From assembly GCA_963755435.1 (NCBI GenBank), contig CAVWJX010000002.1, forward strand, positions 310,001 through 374,000: a stretch of 64,000 nucleotides of DNA, written 5' to 3'. Source of the DNA: AP-15 sp963755435 (GTDB lineage: Bacteria > Pseudomonadota > Alphaproteobacteria > ATCC43930 > CGMCC-115725). Position 1 is the first letter of the stretch, and the number at the start of each line of letters is the position of its first letter. Of the stretch, positions 1-8,956 are shown in pieces. A program made the position numbers and the translations under genes. The notes beneath the pieces are model-generated. The model did not search any database, was not told the origin of the DNA, and worked only from the letters and a program-made list of their open reading frames with translations.

Positions 1-354
1 CGCGTGGTCGGTCATTCCGACATCGCGCCCGAGCGCAAGACCGACCCCGGAGAACTTTTCGATTGGCCGCGCCTTGCCCGCGGCGGCATCGGGATCTGGC
101 CGGCACCGGGCCGGCGCGAAGCGGATGCCGCGGTAGACCGGGCGCAGGCCGCGGCTGATCTGGCCGCGATCGGATATTGTGCGGGGTTGGACAACGAGGG
201 GGCGGCCGTCAGCGCCTTCCAGCGGCGCTTTCGCCCACACCGCGTCGACGGGATTATCGACCCAGAGACCGCGTGGCGACTTGCCGAAGTCCAGGCGGCC
301 TTTGCCCGCTCGCGCGCGGAAAAGCCGGTTCGAGGGCGACTAATTCAGTCGTGA
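1..354 (+). CDS. N-acetylmuramoyl-L-alanine amidase, C-terminal part (5' cut by window edge)
   Basis: The frame is open from the first base, so this is the 3' end of a longer gene. The visible 117 residues begin with the zinc-site segment GHSDIAPERKTDPG typical of the amidase_2 (AmpD/AmiD) fold, where the His and the Asp-Pro-Gly lie at the metal centre. They are followed by about 60 residues (IGYCAGLDNEG, AFQRRFRPHRVDG, DPETAWRL) that look like a peptidoglycan_binding_1 domain. That domain order is the AmiD pattern: a murein amidase that cleaves the bond between MurNAc and L-alanine in the cell wall or in recycled muropeptides. The signal peptide or lipobox that would separate AmiD from cytosolic AmpD lies outside the window. 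The 3' end overlaps the convergent next gene by 15 bases. Confidence 0.85.
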   Translation, partial: RVVGHSDIAPERKTDPGELFDWPRLARGGIGIWPAPGRREADAAVDRAQAAADLAAIGYCAGLDNEGAAVSAFQRRFRPHRVDGIIDPETAWRLAEVQAAFARSRAEKPVRGRLIQS

Positions 355-738
355 TGGCCGGCGCCGTTCGGCCTGGCGGCGGACGATCTGGCCGGCATGG
401 TGATGGGCGATGCGCCACGTCCCGTCTTCGCGGACGAACAGGTTGCTGGCCGCGAGAGTGCCGCCGTCGAGCTCCTCCTCGCACAGCACCAGCGCGGTGT
501 CACCATAAAGCAGCACGCGCTCGTCGAAGCAGGCAATGCGCGGCGCGTCGGGGTTTGAGAGGATCCCGCTCCAGCTCGAGATAATCGCCACGCGGTCGGT
601 CAACGCCGTCCATCCCGGATGCAGGCAGGCGACTGCCGAACGCTGTGCCCAGAGCGCGTCCATGGCGGCGGCATCGCGCGCAGCGAACGCACGGTAGAAT
701 TCGAGATTGGCGGCCAGTACCGCATCGTGGTCGGTCAT
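340..738 (-). CDS. SnoaL-like / NTF2-fold protein (nuclear transport factor 2 family)
   Basis: The 132-residue product has the small cone-shaped NTF2 pattern: an N-terminal helix with NLEFYRAFAARDAAAMDALWA, then a CLHPGW segment, an AIISSWSGIL helix, and beta strands ending in REDGTWRIAHHHAG. This is the SnoaL_3/DUF4440 type, usually a ligand-binding or unassigned enzyme fold. The start at 738 is chosen because the family begins just before NLEFY and an AGGGAT ribosome-binding site precedes it; a longer in-frame start at 789 adds an unlikely leader. It converges on the amidase gene. No substrate can be read from the sequence. Confidence 0.75.
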   Translation of the reverse strand: MTDHDAVLAANLEFYRAFAARDAAAMDALWAQRSAVACLHPGWTALTDRVAIISSWSGILSNPDAPRIACFDERVLLYGDTALVLCEEELDGGTLAASNLFVREDGTWRIAHHHAGQIVRRQAERRRPSRLN

Positions 739-1116
739 CGCAGATCCCTGTGAGCAGATGGAAAGGCTCCCGCCACGATAGCGCCGCAACGCCCCTCATG
801 CCACGCGCTCGCCGCCGGCCATTCGGCAGTTGGCGCTGGATGCGGCATGCGAACGCCTAAAATAGAGGCACAAATAAATGCGGCATGCTGGCGCCGAGGC
901 GGGGCGCGGGTTTCATCGGGCCGCCGCTACCAGCATACCGGCCGCGTTTGCCGGCAATCTCGGTCCCATTCGTCATCGGCCATCGAGACCGGCAATCCGG
1001 CGACGAAGCCTCGCGGCCGGAGCGCGCCCAAAGCTGGTTTTCGCTTGGCTTGGCCTCGATCTTGCTCTGCTGCGCCGGAGGCAGCGTGAGCCTCCACGCA
1101 GACAGGGAAGCGCCTT
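739..1116 (+). promoter_or_regulatory. Leader region between NTF2-like gene and urtA
   Basis: This gap of about 380 bases holds no convincing gene. It contains an 11-base direct repeat, ATGCGGCATGC, at 840-850 and 878-888, separated by an AT-rich stretch with a TAAAAT -10-like hexamer near 858. The repeat contains the palindrome GCATGC and could be an operator for the downstream urea transporter. I looked for a sigma-54 (NtrC-type) TGGCAC-N5-TTGC element and did not find a good match. An AGGGAAG ribosome-binding site precedes urtA. Confidence 0.35.
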
Positions 1117-2466
1117 ATGTCATCCAAAGGGATCACCATCGATCGTCGTCAACTCGGGGTGCTCGGCGCCGGCTTGGCGGTCGCCGCCTCCGGCCTCGGC
1201 GCCATCCCCGATTTCGTGCCACAAGCGAAAGCGGCACCGGCCGCGCCCGAGACCGGGCCGATCAAGGTCGGCATCCTGCACTCGCTATCCGGCACCATGG
1301 CGATTAGCGAGGCGCCGCTCAAAGACGTGATGATGATGCTGATCGCCGAGCAGAACAAAAAGGGCGGCGTCATGGGACGGACGATCCAGCCGGTGGTGGT
1401 CGATCCTGCTTCCAACTGGCCGCTTTTCGCCGAGAAGGCCCGGCAATTGCTTGCCTCCGATAAGGTGGCAGCGGTGTTCGGCTGCTGGACCTCGGTGTCC
1501 CGCAAATCGGTACTGCCGGTCTTTGAACAATTGAACGGCATCCTGTTGTATCCCGTCCAATACGAAGGTCAGGAGTGCAGCCGCAACGTATTCTATACCG
1601 GGGCCGCACCGAACCAGCAGGCGATCCCGGCGGTCGATTACCTGATGAACCAAGTCGGCGTAAAGCGCTGGGTGCTGGCCGGCACCGACTATGTCTATCC
1701 GCGCACCACCAACAAGATCCTCGAAGCGTATCTCAAGGCGAAGGGCGTCGGGGAACCCGACATCATGATCAACTACACGCCGTTCGGCTATTCCGACTGG
1801 CAGGCGATTGTCGCCAAAATCAAGGGGTTCGGATCCGCCGGCAAGAAGACCGCGGTGGTCTCGACGATCAACGGCGACGCCAACGTGCCGTTCTATAAGG
1901 AACTCGGCAACCAGGGCATCAAGGCGACCGACATCCCGGTAGTGGCTTTTAGCGTCGGCGAACAAGAGCTTGCCGGCATCGACACCAAGCCGCTGGTCGG
2001 CCATCTGGCGGCGTGGAACTATTTCGAAAGCGTCGACACCCCGGCGAACAAGGAGGTCGTTGCCGCCTTTAAAAAGTTCGTGAACAACGACAAACGCGTG
2101 TTCAACGATCCGATGGAGGCGCATTACATCGGCTTCAACATGTGGGTCAAAGCCGTCGAAAAGGCCGGCACCACTGACCACGACGCGGTGATCGAAGCGA
2201 TGATTGGCGTCGCTCACCCCAACCTTACCGGCGATTACGCCACGATGATGCCCAACCATCATTTGACCAAGCCGGTGTTGATTGGCGAGGTGCAGGGCGA
2301 CGGCATGTTCAACGTGGTGTGGCAGACGCCTGGCTTGGTGGTGGCGCAGCCTTGGTCGCCCTATCTGCCCGAGAGCAAAAACCTGATCGGCGATTGGTTG
2401 CCGCCGATGTCTTGTGGCAGCTATGACGTCGTCGCCGGTAAATGCCTGGGGAAGGGCAAGGCCTGA
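1117..2466 (+). CDS. urtA: Urea ABC transporter, substrate-binding protein UrtA
   Basis: This 449-residue periplasmic protein has an N-terminal twin-arginine-like export signal (DRRQLGVLGAGLAVAAS) and a mature part starting near IKVGILHSLSGTMAISE. That segment, GCWTSVSRKSVLPVFE and YPVQYEGQECS are hallmarks of UrtA within the Peripla_BP_5 family, which binds short-chain amides and urea. It is the first gene of a complete urtABCDE set in canonical order. An AGGGAAG Shine-Dalgarno lies 6 bases before the ATG. No urease genes are in the window, so the nitrogen route after uptake cannot be seen here. Family assignment is firm; urea specificity is inferred from the UrtA signature and the operon. 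Confidence 0.95.
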   Translation: MSSKGITIDRRQLGVLGAGLAVAASGLGAIPDFVPQAKAAPAAPETGPIKVGILHSLSGTMAISEAPLKDVMMMLIAEQNKKGGVMGRTIQPVVVDPASNWPLFAEKARQLLASDKVAAVFGCWTSVSRKSVLPVFEQLNGILLYPVQYEGQECSRNVFYTGAAPNQQAIPAVDYLMNQVGVKRWVLAGTDYVYPRTTNKILEAYLKAKGVGEPDIMINYTPFGYSDWQAIVAKIKGFGSAGKKTAVVSTINGDANVPFYKELGNQGIKATDIPVVAFSVGEQELAGIDTKPLVGHLAAWNYFESVDTPANKEVVAAFKKFVNNDKRVFNDPMEAHYIGFNMWVKAVEKAGTTDHDAVIEAMIGVAHPNLTGDYATMMPNHHLTKPVLIGEVQGDGMFNVVWQTPGLVVAQPWSPYLPESKNLIGDWLPPMSCGSYDVVAGKCLGKGKA

Positions 2467-2471
2467 TCAGC

Positions 2472-4109
2472 ATGCCGGTCGGCCGCGAAGGTCGGGGTCG
2501 CTGGCGGCTGCTGCCCCGCACCCTGATCGCCGGCGCATTGCTGACGCTGATGCTGGCGCTACCGCTGCCCGCTTGGGCCCGAGGTGACCCGTTTGCGGAT
2601 CTCGCCAGCACAAATTTCGATACGGTGGCGCGCGGCGTGTCCGCACTGGCGGTCTCCGGCAGCCCTCGCGCCATCCCGGTCATCGACGCGCTGCGCGATA
2701 GCCGATTTTATGCCTGGCGCTGGCCGCGGCCCGACTCGCCGCTTTACATCCGCACCGCTCAGGGGTTTGTCGACGCGCGCACCGGCGCGCCCGTTACCGC
2801 CCCGGCGCCGGTAAATTTGCGCCTGGTGATCGTCAACAATTCGGTGCGTGCTGCGATCGCGACTGCGGAGGGAGCGCTCGATCTTTCCTCGCCGAAGCAG
2901 GCGGTGCGGCTGAAGGCGGCCGAGGAGCTCTATCAATCGGCCGAGGCCGGTGCGTTGCCGTTGCTCGACCGAGCGCTGGTTCACGAACGCGACCCTGCGG
3001 TCGCCGACATGCTGCGCGAGGCGCATGCCGCCGCACTGCTCAAATCCGGCACCGGCGACATCGCGGCGCGGCTGGCTGCGGTTCGAGAACTGGCCGCTCG
3101 GGCGGACCTTGCGACCCGCAATTTGTTGCAATCGCTGCAAGGCCAGCCCGCTCCGGTCGCGACGGCGATCCAAGCGGCAATCCGCGAAATCGACCACCGC
3201 CTGCAGCTTTGGGGCGTCCTCGAAAATGTCTATTACGGCATCAGCCTCGGCGCCGTGCTGCTGCTGGCCGCCGCCGGATTGGCCATCACCTTCGGAGTGA
3301 TGGGCGTCATCAATATGGCGCATGGCGAGATGGTGATGATCGGCGCCTACACCACCTTCGTCGTGCAGCAACTGATCGCCGCCTCGACCCCGGCACTTAC
3401 GGATTTCGGACTGCTATTTGCGGTGCCGGCGGCATTTCTGGTGGCTGGCGCGCTGGGCGTGGTGATCGAGCGAACCCTGATCCGTTTTCTGTACGGCCGA
3501 CCGCTGGAGACCCTGCTCGCCACCTGGGGCCTTAGCCTGATCCTGCAACAGGCGGTGCGCAGCATCTTCGGACCGACCAACCAGGACGTATCGTCGCCGC
3601 CATGGATGAGCGGCGCGGTGCGCTTGGGCGGCCTCACCCTGACCATCAACCGGCTGTGGATCATCCTGTTCGCCGCGCTGGTGCTCGGTGCGTTGATGGG
3701 GGTGCTGCGCTGGGGCGGGCTCGGGCGCAGCATCCGGGCGGTGATGCAGAACCGCCGCATGGCGGCGGTAATGGGCATTCGCACCCCGCTAATCGACGCG
3801 CTGACCTTCGGTCTCGGCTCCGGTATTGCCGGCATCGCCGGGGTGGCGCTGAGCCAGATCGACAATGTCAGCCCCAACCTTGGCCAAAGCTATATCATCG
3901 ACAGCTTCATGGTGGTGGTGCTCGGCGGCGTCGGCAATTTGTGGGGCACGGTGCTCGGAGCCATGACCTTAGGGGTGGTCGATAAGCTGGTGGAGCCCTT
4001 TGCCGGCGCGGTGCTCGGCAAGATCCTGGTGCTGGTGCTGCTGATCCTGTTCATCCAGCGCCGGCCGCGTGGGCTCTTCCCGCTCAAGGGGCGGGTCGTC
4101 GAAGCGTGA
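2472..4109 (+). CDS. urtB: Urea ABC transporter permease UrtB
   Basis: The product has about 545 residues: an N-terminal signal-like hydrophobic segment (TLIAGALLTLMLALPLPAWA), a periplasmic extension to about residue 245, then a LivH-type permease (VYYGISLGAVLLLAAAG, GVINMAHGEMVMIGAY) with about eight membrane spans. The long periplasmic N-terminal domain distinguishes UrtB from the branched-chain amino acid permease LivH. The ATG at 2472 lies 5 bases after the urtA stop and gives a clean signal peptide. An in-frame ATG at 2442 inside urtA is less likely because nothing resembling a ribosome-binding site precedes it. The stop overlaps the urtC start. Confidence 0.93.
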   Translation: MPVGREGRGRWRLLPRTLIAGALLTLMLALPLPAWARGDPFADLASTNFDTVARGVSALAVSGSPRAIPVIDALRDSRFYAWRWPRPDSPLYIRTAQGFVDARTGAPVTAPAPVNLRLVIVNNSVRAAIATAEGALDLSSPKQAVRLKAAEELYQSAEAGALPLLDRALVHERDPAVADMLREAHAAALLKSGTGDIAARLAAVRELAARADLATRNLLQSLQGQPAPVATAIQAAIREIDHRLQLWGVLENVYYGISLGAVLLLAAAGLAITFGVMGVINMAHGEMVMIGAYTTFVVQQLIAASTPALTDFGLLFAVPAAFLVAGALGVVIERTLIRFLYGRPLETLLATWGLSLILQQAVRSIFGPTNQDVSSPPWMSGAVRLGGLTLTINRLWIILFAALVLGALMGVLRWGGLGRSIRAVMQNRRMAAVMGIRTPLIDALTFGLGSGIAGIAGVALSQIDNVSPNLGQSYIIDSFMVVVLGGVGNLWGTVLGAMTLGVVDKLVEPFAGAVLGKILVLVLLILFIQRRPRGLFPLKGRVVEA

Positions 4110-5245
4110 GCTACCTCGACCGTACCGCCACCGTGACACTCGGCTGCGTCCTCGGCGGCGCCGCGATGCTGGCGGCCTTGAACCAGCTGACCCCGGCGGC
4201 CAGCGCCGCGCACGTCCCGGCTTTCGCCATCTCGCTGGTCGGCAAATATCTCTGTTACGCCATCCTGGCTCTCGCGATCGACCTGGTCTGGGGCTATGCC
4301 GGTATCCTGACGCTCGGCCACGCTGCCTTTTTCGCTCTCGGCGGTTATGCCATGGGTATGTACCTGATGCGCGAAATCGGGGCGCGCAGCGTCTATGGAA
4401 ATCCCAACCTGCCCGACTTCATGGTGTTTCTAGGCTGGAAGCATCTGCCCTGGTATTGGCACGGATTCAGCCACTTCGGCTTTGCCCTGACGATGGTCGT
4501 CCTGGTGCCCGGCGTTTTGGCCGCGGTGTTCGGCTGGTTTGCCTTCCGCTCTCGGGTTACCGGCGTTTACTTGTCGATCATTACTCAGGCGCTGACCTAC
4601 GCGCTGATGCTGGCGTTCTTCCGCAACGAGATGGGGTTCGGCGGCAATAATGGAATGACCGACTTCAAGGACGTCCTGGGCGTGCCGCTCGGCCGGGACA
4701 GCACGTCGGTCGGGCTGATGCTGATCACCGCAGCGGTTCTCTCGGCTGCGTTCCTGCTCGCGCGCGCCATCACCGGTTCGCGCTTTGGCAAGGTGCTGGT
4801 GGCGGTTCGCGACACGGAGGCGCGCACCCGCTTTCTCGGCTATCGACCCGAATCCTACAAGCTGACGGTCTGGGTGGTCTCGGCGATGCTCGCCGGGCTC
4901 GGCGGCGCGCTCTACGTGCCGCAGGTCGGTATCATCAACCCGTCGGAGTTTGCCCCTGGGAATTCGATCGAGGCGGTGATCTGGGTGGCGGTCGGCGGGC
5001 GCGGCACGCTCGCCGGCCCAATCCTGGGCGCGGTTCTGGTCAACCTGGGCAAGACCTGGCTGACCAGTGCGCTACCGCAAATTTGGCTGTTTGCGATGGG
5101 CGGGCTGTTCATCCTGGTCACTGTCTTCCTGCCGCACGGGATTCTCGGGCTATTCGCTGCCCGACGCCCGAGCGCCACACCCGAGCGCGAGTCCGCGGCT
5201 GCAGAATCGGCTGCCGCCGAGGCGGCGCGGGAGGTCATCGGATGA
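4106..5245 (+). CDS. urtC: Urea ABC transporter permease UrtC
   Basis: This 379-residue LivM-type inner-membrane permease pairs with UrtB to form the translocation path. It has about ten hydrophobic segments and the family motif GYAGILTLGHAAFFALGGYA, followed later by GFGGNNGMTDFKD and EAVIWVAVGGRGTLAGPILG. The GTG start at 4106 overlaps the urtB stop in a GTGA arrangement, which implies translational coupling. A C-terminal Ala/Glu-rich tail (residues about 350-379) is cytoplasmic and poorly conserved. Confidence 0.93.
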   Translation: MSYLDRTATVTLGCVLGGAAMLAALNQLTPAASAAHVPAFAISLVGKYLCYAILALAIDLVWGYAGILTLGHAAFFALGGYAMGMYLMREIGARSVYGNPNLPDFMVFLGWKHLPWYWHGFSHFGFALTMVVLVPGVLAAVFGWFAFRSRVTGVYLSIITQALTYALMLAFFRNEMGFGGNNGMTDFKDVLGVPLGRDSTSVGLMLITAAVLSAAFLLARAITGSRFGKVLVAVRDTEARTRFLGYRPESYKLTVWVVSAMLAGLGGALYVPQVGIINPSEFAPGNSIEAVIWVAVGGRGTLAGPILGAVLVNLGKTWLTSALPQIWLFAMGGLFILVTVFLPHGILGLFAARRPSATPERESAAAESAAAEAAREVIG

Positions 5246-5985
5246 GCCAGCCGACGCTCCTCTATCTCGACGGCGTCACCGTTTCGTTTGATGGCTTCAA
5301 GGCGCTCAACGGGCTTTCCCTGGTGCTGGAAGAAGGCGAGATGCGGGCGGTGATCGGCCCCAATGGAGCCGGCAAGACGACAATGATGGACGTGATCACT
5401 GGCAAGACCAAACCTGATTCCGGACGCGCCGTATTTGGCGCCGACACCGACCTCACCCGGCTCGACGAGCCGGCGATCGCCCGGCTTGGCATCGGACGCA
5501 AGTTCCAGCAGCCTACCGTGTTCGAGCCGCTGTCGGTGCGAGACAATCTGCTGTTGTCGCTGGCCGGCAATCGAAGCCCCCGCTCCGCGCTGGCGGCGCG
5601 CGAGACGCCGGCCGAGCGCGACCGTATCGAGGAGATCTTGCTGACAATTCGTCTGGCTGCCGAGCGCTATCGTCGCGCCGGCGAACTCTCGCATGGCCAG
5701 AAACAATGGCTAGAGATTGGCATGTTGCTGGCCCAGGAGCCCAAATTGCTGCTGGTGGACGAGCCGGCGGCCGGCATGACCGACGCGGAGACCGCGGACA
5801 CGGCCGACCTATTGCGTGAGATCAACCGAAGCCGCAGCCTTGTTGTGGTCGAGCACGACATGGCGTTTGTGCGCAACCTCGGAGCGCGGGTGACGGTGCT
5901 GCACGAGGGTGCCGTGCTGGCCGAAGGCTCGATCGACCATGTCCAGAACGACCCGCGCGTCATCGAAGTCTATCTCGGCCGCTGA
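5242..5985 (+). CDS. urtD: Urea ABC transporter ATP-binding protein UrtD
   Basis: This 247-residue cytoplasmic ABC ATPase has Walker A GPNGAGKTT, Q-loop region FQQPTVFEPLSV, signature LSHGQKQWLE, Walker B LLLVDEPAAGM and the switch histidine in VVVEHDM. It is LivG-like and pairs with UrtE to energise UrtBC. The start at 5242 overlaps the urtC stop (ATGA) and gives the usual family length; the open frame continues upstream inside urtC but that part is a shadow. Confidence 0.94.
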   Translation: MSQPTLLYLDGVTVSFDGFKALNGLSLVLEEGEMRAVIGPNGAGKTTMMDVITGKTKPDSGRAVFGADTDLTRLDEPAIARLGIGRKFQQPTVFEPLSVRDNLLLSLAGNRSPRSALAARETPAERDRIEEILLTIRLAAERYRRAGELSHGQKQWLEIGMLLAQEPKLLLVDEPAAGMTDAETADTADLLREINRSRSLVVVEHDMAFVRNLGARVTVLHEGAVLAEGSIDHVQNDPRVIEVYLGR

Positions 5986-5988
5986 GCC

Positions 5989-6684
5989 ATGCTGACGGTA
6001 GAGGCGGTCGATCTCTATTACGGTGCGAGCCAAGCGCTCCGCCGGGTCAGCCTCGCCGCGAAAAAGGGCGAAGTCACCTGCATCCTCGGCCGCAATGGGG
6101 TCGGCAAGAGCAGCTTGTTGCGGGCGATCTTCGGGCTTCATCCGATCCGCGCCGGCCATATCGCCTGGGAGGATCGGGAATTGAACGGCCTGGCGCCGTA
6201 TCAGCGGGCGCGCGCCGGGCTGGCGCTGGTGCCGCAGGGCCGCGAAATCTTTGCCAGGCTGACCGTCGCCGAGAACCTGGCCACCGGCTTCGCCCCGCTG
6301 CCGCGCGCGCTACGTCAGATCCCGGACGAGATCTTCAGCCTGTTTCCGGTTCTGAAAGAGATGCTAGGGCGTCGCGGCGGCGACCTTTCGGGCGGGCAGC
6401 AGCAGCAGCTGGCGATCGCCCGAGCGCTGGTCACCCGTCCCCGACTGCTGGTGCTCGACGAGCCGACCGAAGGCATCCAGCCGTCGATCATCAAGGATAT
6501 CGAACGGGTCATTCGCGGTCTCGCAGCCCGTGGCGACATGGCGATCTTGCTGGTCGAGCAGTATTTCGAATTCGCCCGCGACCTTGCCGCCTCATACCTC
6601 GTCATGCAGCGCGGCGAAGTCGTCGCCTCTGGCCGGCGCGAGGAGATGGACGAGGCGGCTGTCCGCAGTTTCCTGGTGGTATGA
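5989..6684 (+). CDS. urtE: Urea ABC transporter ATP-binding protein UrtE
   Basis: This 231-residue LivF-type ABC ATPase has Walker A GRNGVGKSS, signature LSGGQQQQLAIARAL, Walker B LLVLDEPTEGIQPS and switch histidine region replaced by LLVEQYFEFA, the usual LivF/UrtE form. The phrase EPTEGIQPSII is typical of UrtE rather than LivF. It starts 3 bases after urtD and closes the operon; only 11 bases separate its stop from the convergent response regulator, with no clear hairpin terminator between them. Confidence 0.94.
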   Translation: MLTVEAVDLYYGASQALRRVSLAAKKGEVTCILGRNGVGKSSLLRAIFGLHPIRAGHIAWEDRELNGLAPYQRARAGLALVPQGREIFARLTVAENLATGFAPLPRALRQIPDEIFSLFPVLKEMLGRRGGDLSGGQQQQLAIARALVTRPRLLVLDEPTEGIQPSIIKDIERVIRGLAARGDMAILLVEQYFEFARDLAASYLVMQRGEVVASGRREEMDEAAVRSFLVV

Positions 6685-6695
6685 ACGGTCGGTGT

Positions 6696-7415
6696 TCAGT
6701 TGGTTTCGACCGTCGGGGTAAAGATATAGCCGCTGCCGCGCACGGTTTTGATCATCGTCGGCTTTTGCGGATCGCCTTCGAGCTTGCGGCGAAGCCGTCC
6801 GACCTGGACGTCGATGGTTCGATCGAACGGCCCGGCCTCCCGATTGCGCGCCAAATCCAGCAGCCGATCGCGGGTCAGCACCTGATTGGCATTGTTGACG
6901 AACGCCGCTAGCAGGTCGAATTCTCCGGTGGTCAGGCGCACCTCCCGGCCCGCCGGCGAATGCAGCTCTCGGCTTGAAAGGTCGAGATTCCAGCCGGCAA
7001 ACCGTGCTTTCGAGCGCTGAACCGGCGTCCGCTCGGCGGTTCGGCTCGAGACGCGCCGCAATACGCTCTTGACCCGCGCCAATAGCTCGCGCAGATGGAA
7101 TGGCTTGGGCAGATAGTCATCGGCGCCCATTTCGAGGCCGATGATCCGATCGACGGTTTCGCCGCGCCCGGTCAGGATGATGATTCCAACTTCGGATTCC
7201 TCGCGCAACGAGCGGGCCAAGGTCAGCCCGTCCTCGCCAGGCAGCATCAGGTCCAAGACGACCAGATCCACGCGAGACTGCGTCAGGGCGCGGCGCATCC
7301 CGGCGCCGTCATGCGCGGTTGAAACCCGATAGCCCTCGCCGGACAGATAGTCCTGGATCAGGTCGCAGATCTCTCGTTGATCGTCGACGACGAGGATATG
7401 TCCATTATCGCTCAT
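6696..7415 (-). CDS. OmpR/PhoB-family two-component response regulator
   Basis: The 239-residue product has a receiver domain (acidic pair VDDQ near residues 10-13, phospho-acceptor Asp in VLDLMLPGEDG near residue 55, Thr in ILTGRG, Lys in LPKPF) and a C-terminal winged-helix DNA-binding domain (LTTGEFDLLAAF, VQVGRLRRKLE, KTVRGSGYIF). It should bind DNA as a phosphorylation-dependent dimer. No histidine kinase gene is adjacent, so the partner and signal are unknown. It is divergent from the ECF sigma factor gene, with about 165 bases between the two starts. Confidence 0.9.
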   Translation of the reverse strand: MSDNGHILVVDDQREICDLIQDYLSGEGYRVSTAHDGAGMRRALTQSRVDLVVLDLMLPGEDGLTLARSLREESEVGIIILTGRGETVDRIIGLEMGADDYLPKPFHLRELLARVKSVLRRVSSRTAERTPVQRSKARFAGWNLDLSSRELHSPAGREVRLTTGEFDLLAAFVNNANQVLTRDRLLDLARNREAGPFDRTIDVQVGRLRRKLEGDPQKPTMIKTVRGSGYIFTPTVETN

Positions 7416-7580
7416 GTGGTCCGCTTTGCCTGCCTGTCAGCGGGGCGGCTCCTGCGACCGCTCAAGGGCGCGGGAGACGACCCAGAGAAGCATCATACAT
7501 ATGGTTACAAATTCTTACCGAAAACCGGTTGGGCTGACATTATCGGATTACACCAGGGCGGTAGCTTCCCGGCTATCCGG

Positions 7581-8276
7581 ATGACGGTCCGGCCCACTCG
7601 CTTCAATCGGGAGGCTTTCGTGGCCGATATTTATCGGGAGATCGAAGCCGAGTTGCCACGCCTTCGACGCTATGCGCGCGCTCTGACCCGGGATGTTACT
7701 CTCGCCGACGACCTCGTCCAAGACTGCTTGGCCCGCGCCATCGGCAAGCTCCATCTCTGGCAAATCGGGACGGACCTGCGCGCATGGCTGTTCACAATTT
7801 TACACAATCAATACGTTAATCATGTGCGCCGTTCGGTTCGTGAAGGCGCCACCATCGGCCTGAACGACAGCGAGCCGTTGCTGACCCGCGCTCCACCACA
7901 AGGACATCGGCTCGAATTGCGGGACCTTGAACGGGCTATCGCCAAGCTGCCCGAGGAGCAGCGCTCCGCAATTCTGCTCGTCGGCTTGGAAGGCATGCGT
8001 TACGACGAGGTCGCGAGGATCCTCGGAGTGCCGGTCGGAACCATCCGCTCGCGGCTGTCGCGCGGTCGCGAGGCCTTGCGCAAATTGCTGGATTTTCTCC
8101 CGGAGGAAAGCCATTCGATCGGCAAGGTGGCCAACGCCGTCGCGGCCATCGAGCACAGCGCGGGCGCGGCCAAGTGCCCGCAGACTACCGCGATCCGCGC
8201 GCATCGGGCGGCGCGCCTGCAGGCTTCACCTATAACGCGGATAGTCCATCGGACCGGGGGGACGACCACTGGCTGA
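7581..8276 (+). CDS. RNA polymerase ECF-type sigma factor
   Basis: This 231-residue protein has sigma70 region 2 (LPRLRRYARALTRD, ADDLVQDCLARA, WLFTILHNQYVNHVRR) and region 4 (LPEEQRSAILLVGLEGM, YDEVARILGVPVGTIRSRLSRGR), the compact ECF architecture that directs core polymerase to stress or envelope promoters. The ATG at 7581 begins just before region 2; an in-frame opening from 7377 would add about 68 residues overlapping the divergent regulator and is rejected. The C-terminal 45 residues after region 4 are low-complexity and not part of the usual fold. No anti-sigma gene is adjacent, so control may be through the divergent response regulator, which is inference. Confidence 0.85.
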   Translation: MTVRPTRFNREAFVADIYREIEAELPRLRRYARALTRDVTLADDLVQDCLARAIGKLHLWQIGTDLRAWLFTILHNQYVNHVRRSVREGATIGLNDSEPLLTRAPPQGHRLELRDLERAIAKLPEEQRSAILLVGLEGMRYDEVARILGVPVGTIRSRLSRGREALRKLLDFLPEESHSIGKVANAVAAIEHSAGAAKCPQTTAIRAHRAARLQASPITRIVHRTGGTTTG

Positions 8277-8437
8277 GGTCGGCTTTAGTTCGCAAATCGA
8301 GTTTGCCTCCGTCAGGCTCGGCGGAGGAGTCGTCGCGCCCTAAACACTCAATGACCGATGCTGCCGACCATTCGCGCCGGCCGCTTCGCGCCGGCGATCA
8401 CAGACGCGGGTTTCGTTCCTCCCGCACGGGTCTGAGG

Positions 8438-8620
8438 CTACTCGAGGCGCTTGCCCTCGATCTCCTTCTTTCGGCGCGCGCTCTCGCGTAAATCGTTGTT
8501 GCGAGCCTGACTGCTGCGGCCAAAGCGGGCCCGGTTCTCCGCGGTGCGCTGCTCGGCCTCGACCCGCGCACGCTTCTTGCGTTCCTTGTTGAGGTTCACG
8601 ATCGCCACCGCCGCCTCCAC
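8438..8620 (-). CDS. DUF4169 family small basic protein
   Basis: This 60-residue protein is highly charged and predicted to be helical: VNLNKERKKRARVEAEQ, then NRARFGRSSQARN and a C-terminal KKEIEGKRLE. The pattern I-V-N-L near the start, A-x-N-R-A-R-F-G-R in the middle and a final G-x-R-L-E matches my recollection of the alphaproteobacterial DUF4169 family, whose role is unknown. It stands alone between a sigma factor gene and mreB. The start at 8620 gives the standard family length. Confidence 0.75.
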   Translation of the reverse strand: MEAAVAIVNLNKERKKRARVEAEQRTAENRARFGRSSQARNNDLRESARRKKEIEGKRLE

Positions 8621-8956
8621 TTCAGCCGTATGTGCCTTGCCCTATGTAGCTCCATCAGGCCGGTGTTGGCAGCGGGCGCGCAAAAAATTCGATGTTCGAC
8701 CGACGACCGTCCTCGCCGCGAGGGCGCCGCGCCGGCGATAAGCAGCTGAGCAATCGGAACCCAGAACGCGTCGCGCGAGCCGGCTTGCAATGGAGACCTC
8801 GATCCGCAAGGATCATCCTCCCGCTCGGGGGGAGAGGCGCGGCGGACATCTGAGCAGATGCCGAGGCGAAACAGGATCGGGCGGCTAATCCATATTCGAC
8901 GGCTCGCCGACGGCGGCTCGGCCAGCTGATCCTCGGCAAATTCGGGTTCGCGCCAC
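8621..8956. other. Gene-free stretch upstream of mreB
   Basis: About 336 bases lie between the divergent DUF4169 and mreB starts. I see no coding signature. The stretch must carry promoters for both genes, but I could not identify a convincing -35/-10 pair. It includes an inverted element of the type gatccgcaaggatc near 8799-8812. Confidence 0.4.

Noticed and set aside
1285..2262. 325-codon frame opposite urtA
   Set aside because: Shadow of urtA with His/Asp/Arg-rich composition and no homology.
5083..5241. N-terminal extension of UrtD
   Set aside because: The first 53 codons overlap urtC and do not resemble an ABC ATPase; the ATG at 5242 fits the family.
7377..7580. Longer N-terminus for the ECF sigma factor
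   Set aside because: The extra codons overlap the divergent regulator's first bases and the sequence before region 2 is unlike sigma factors.
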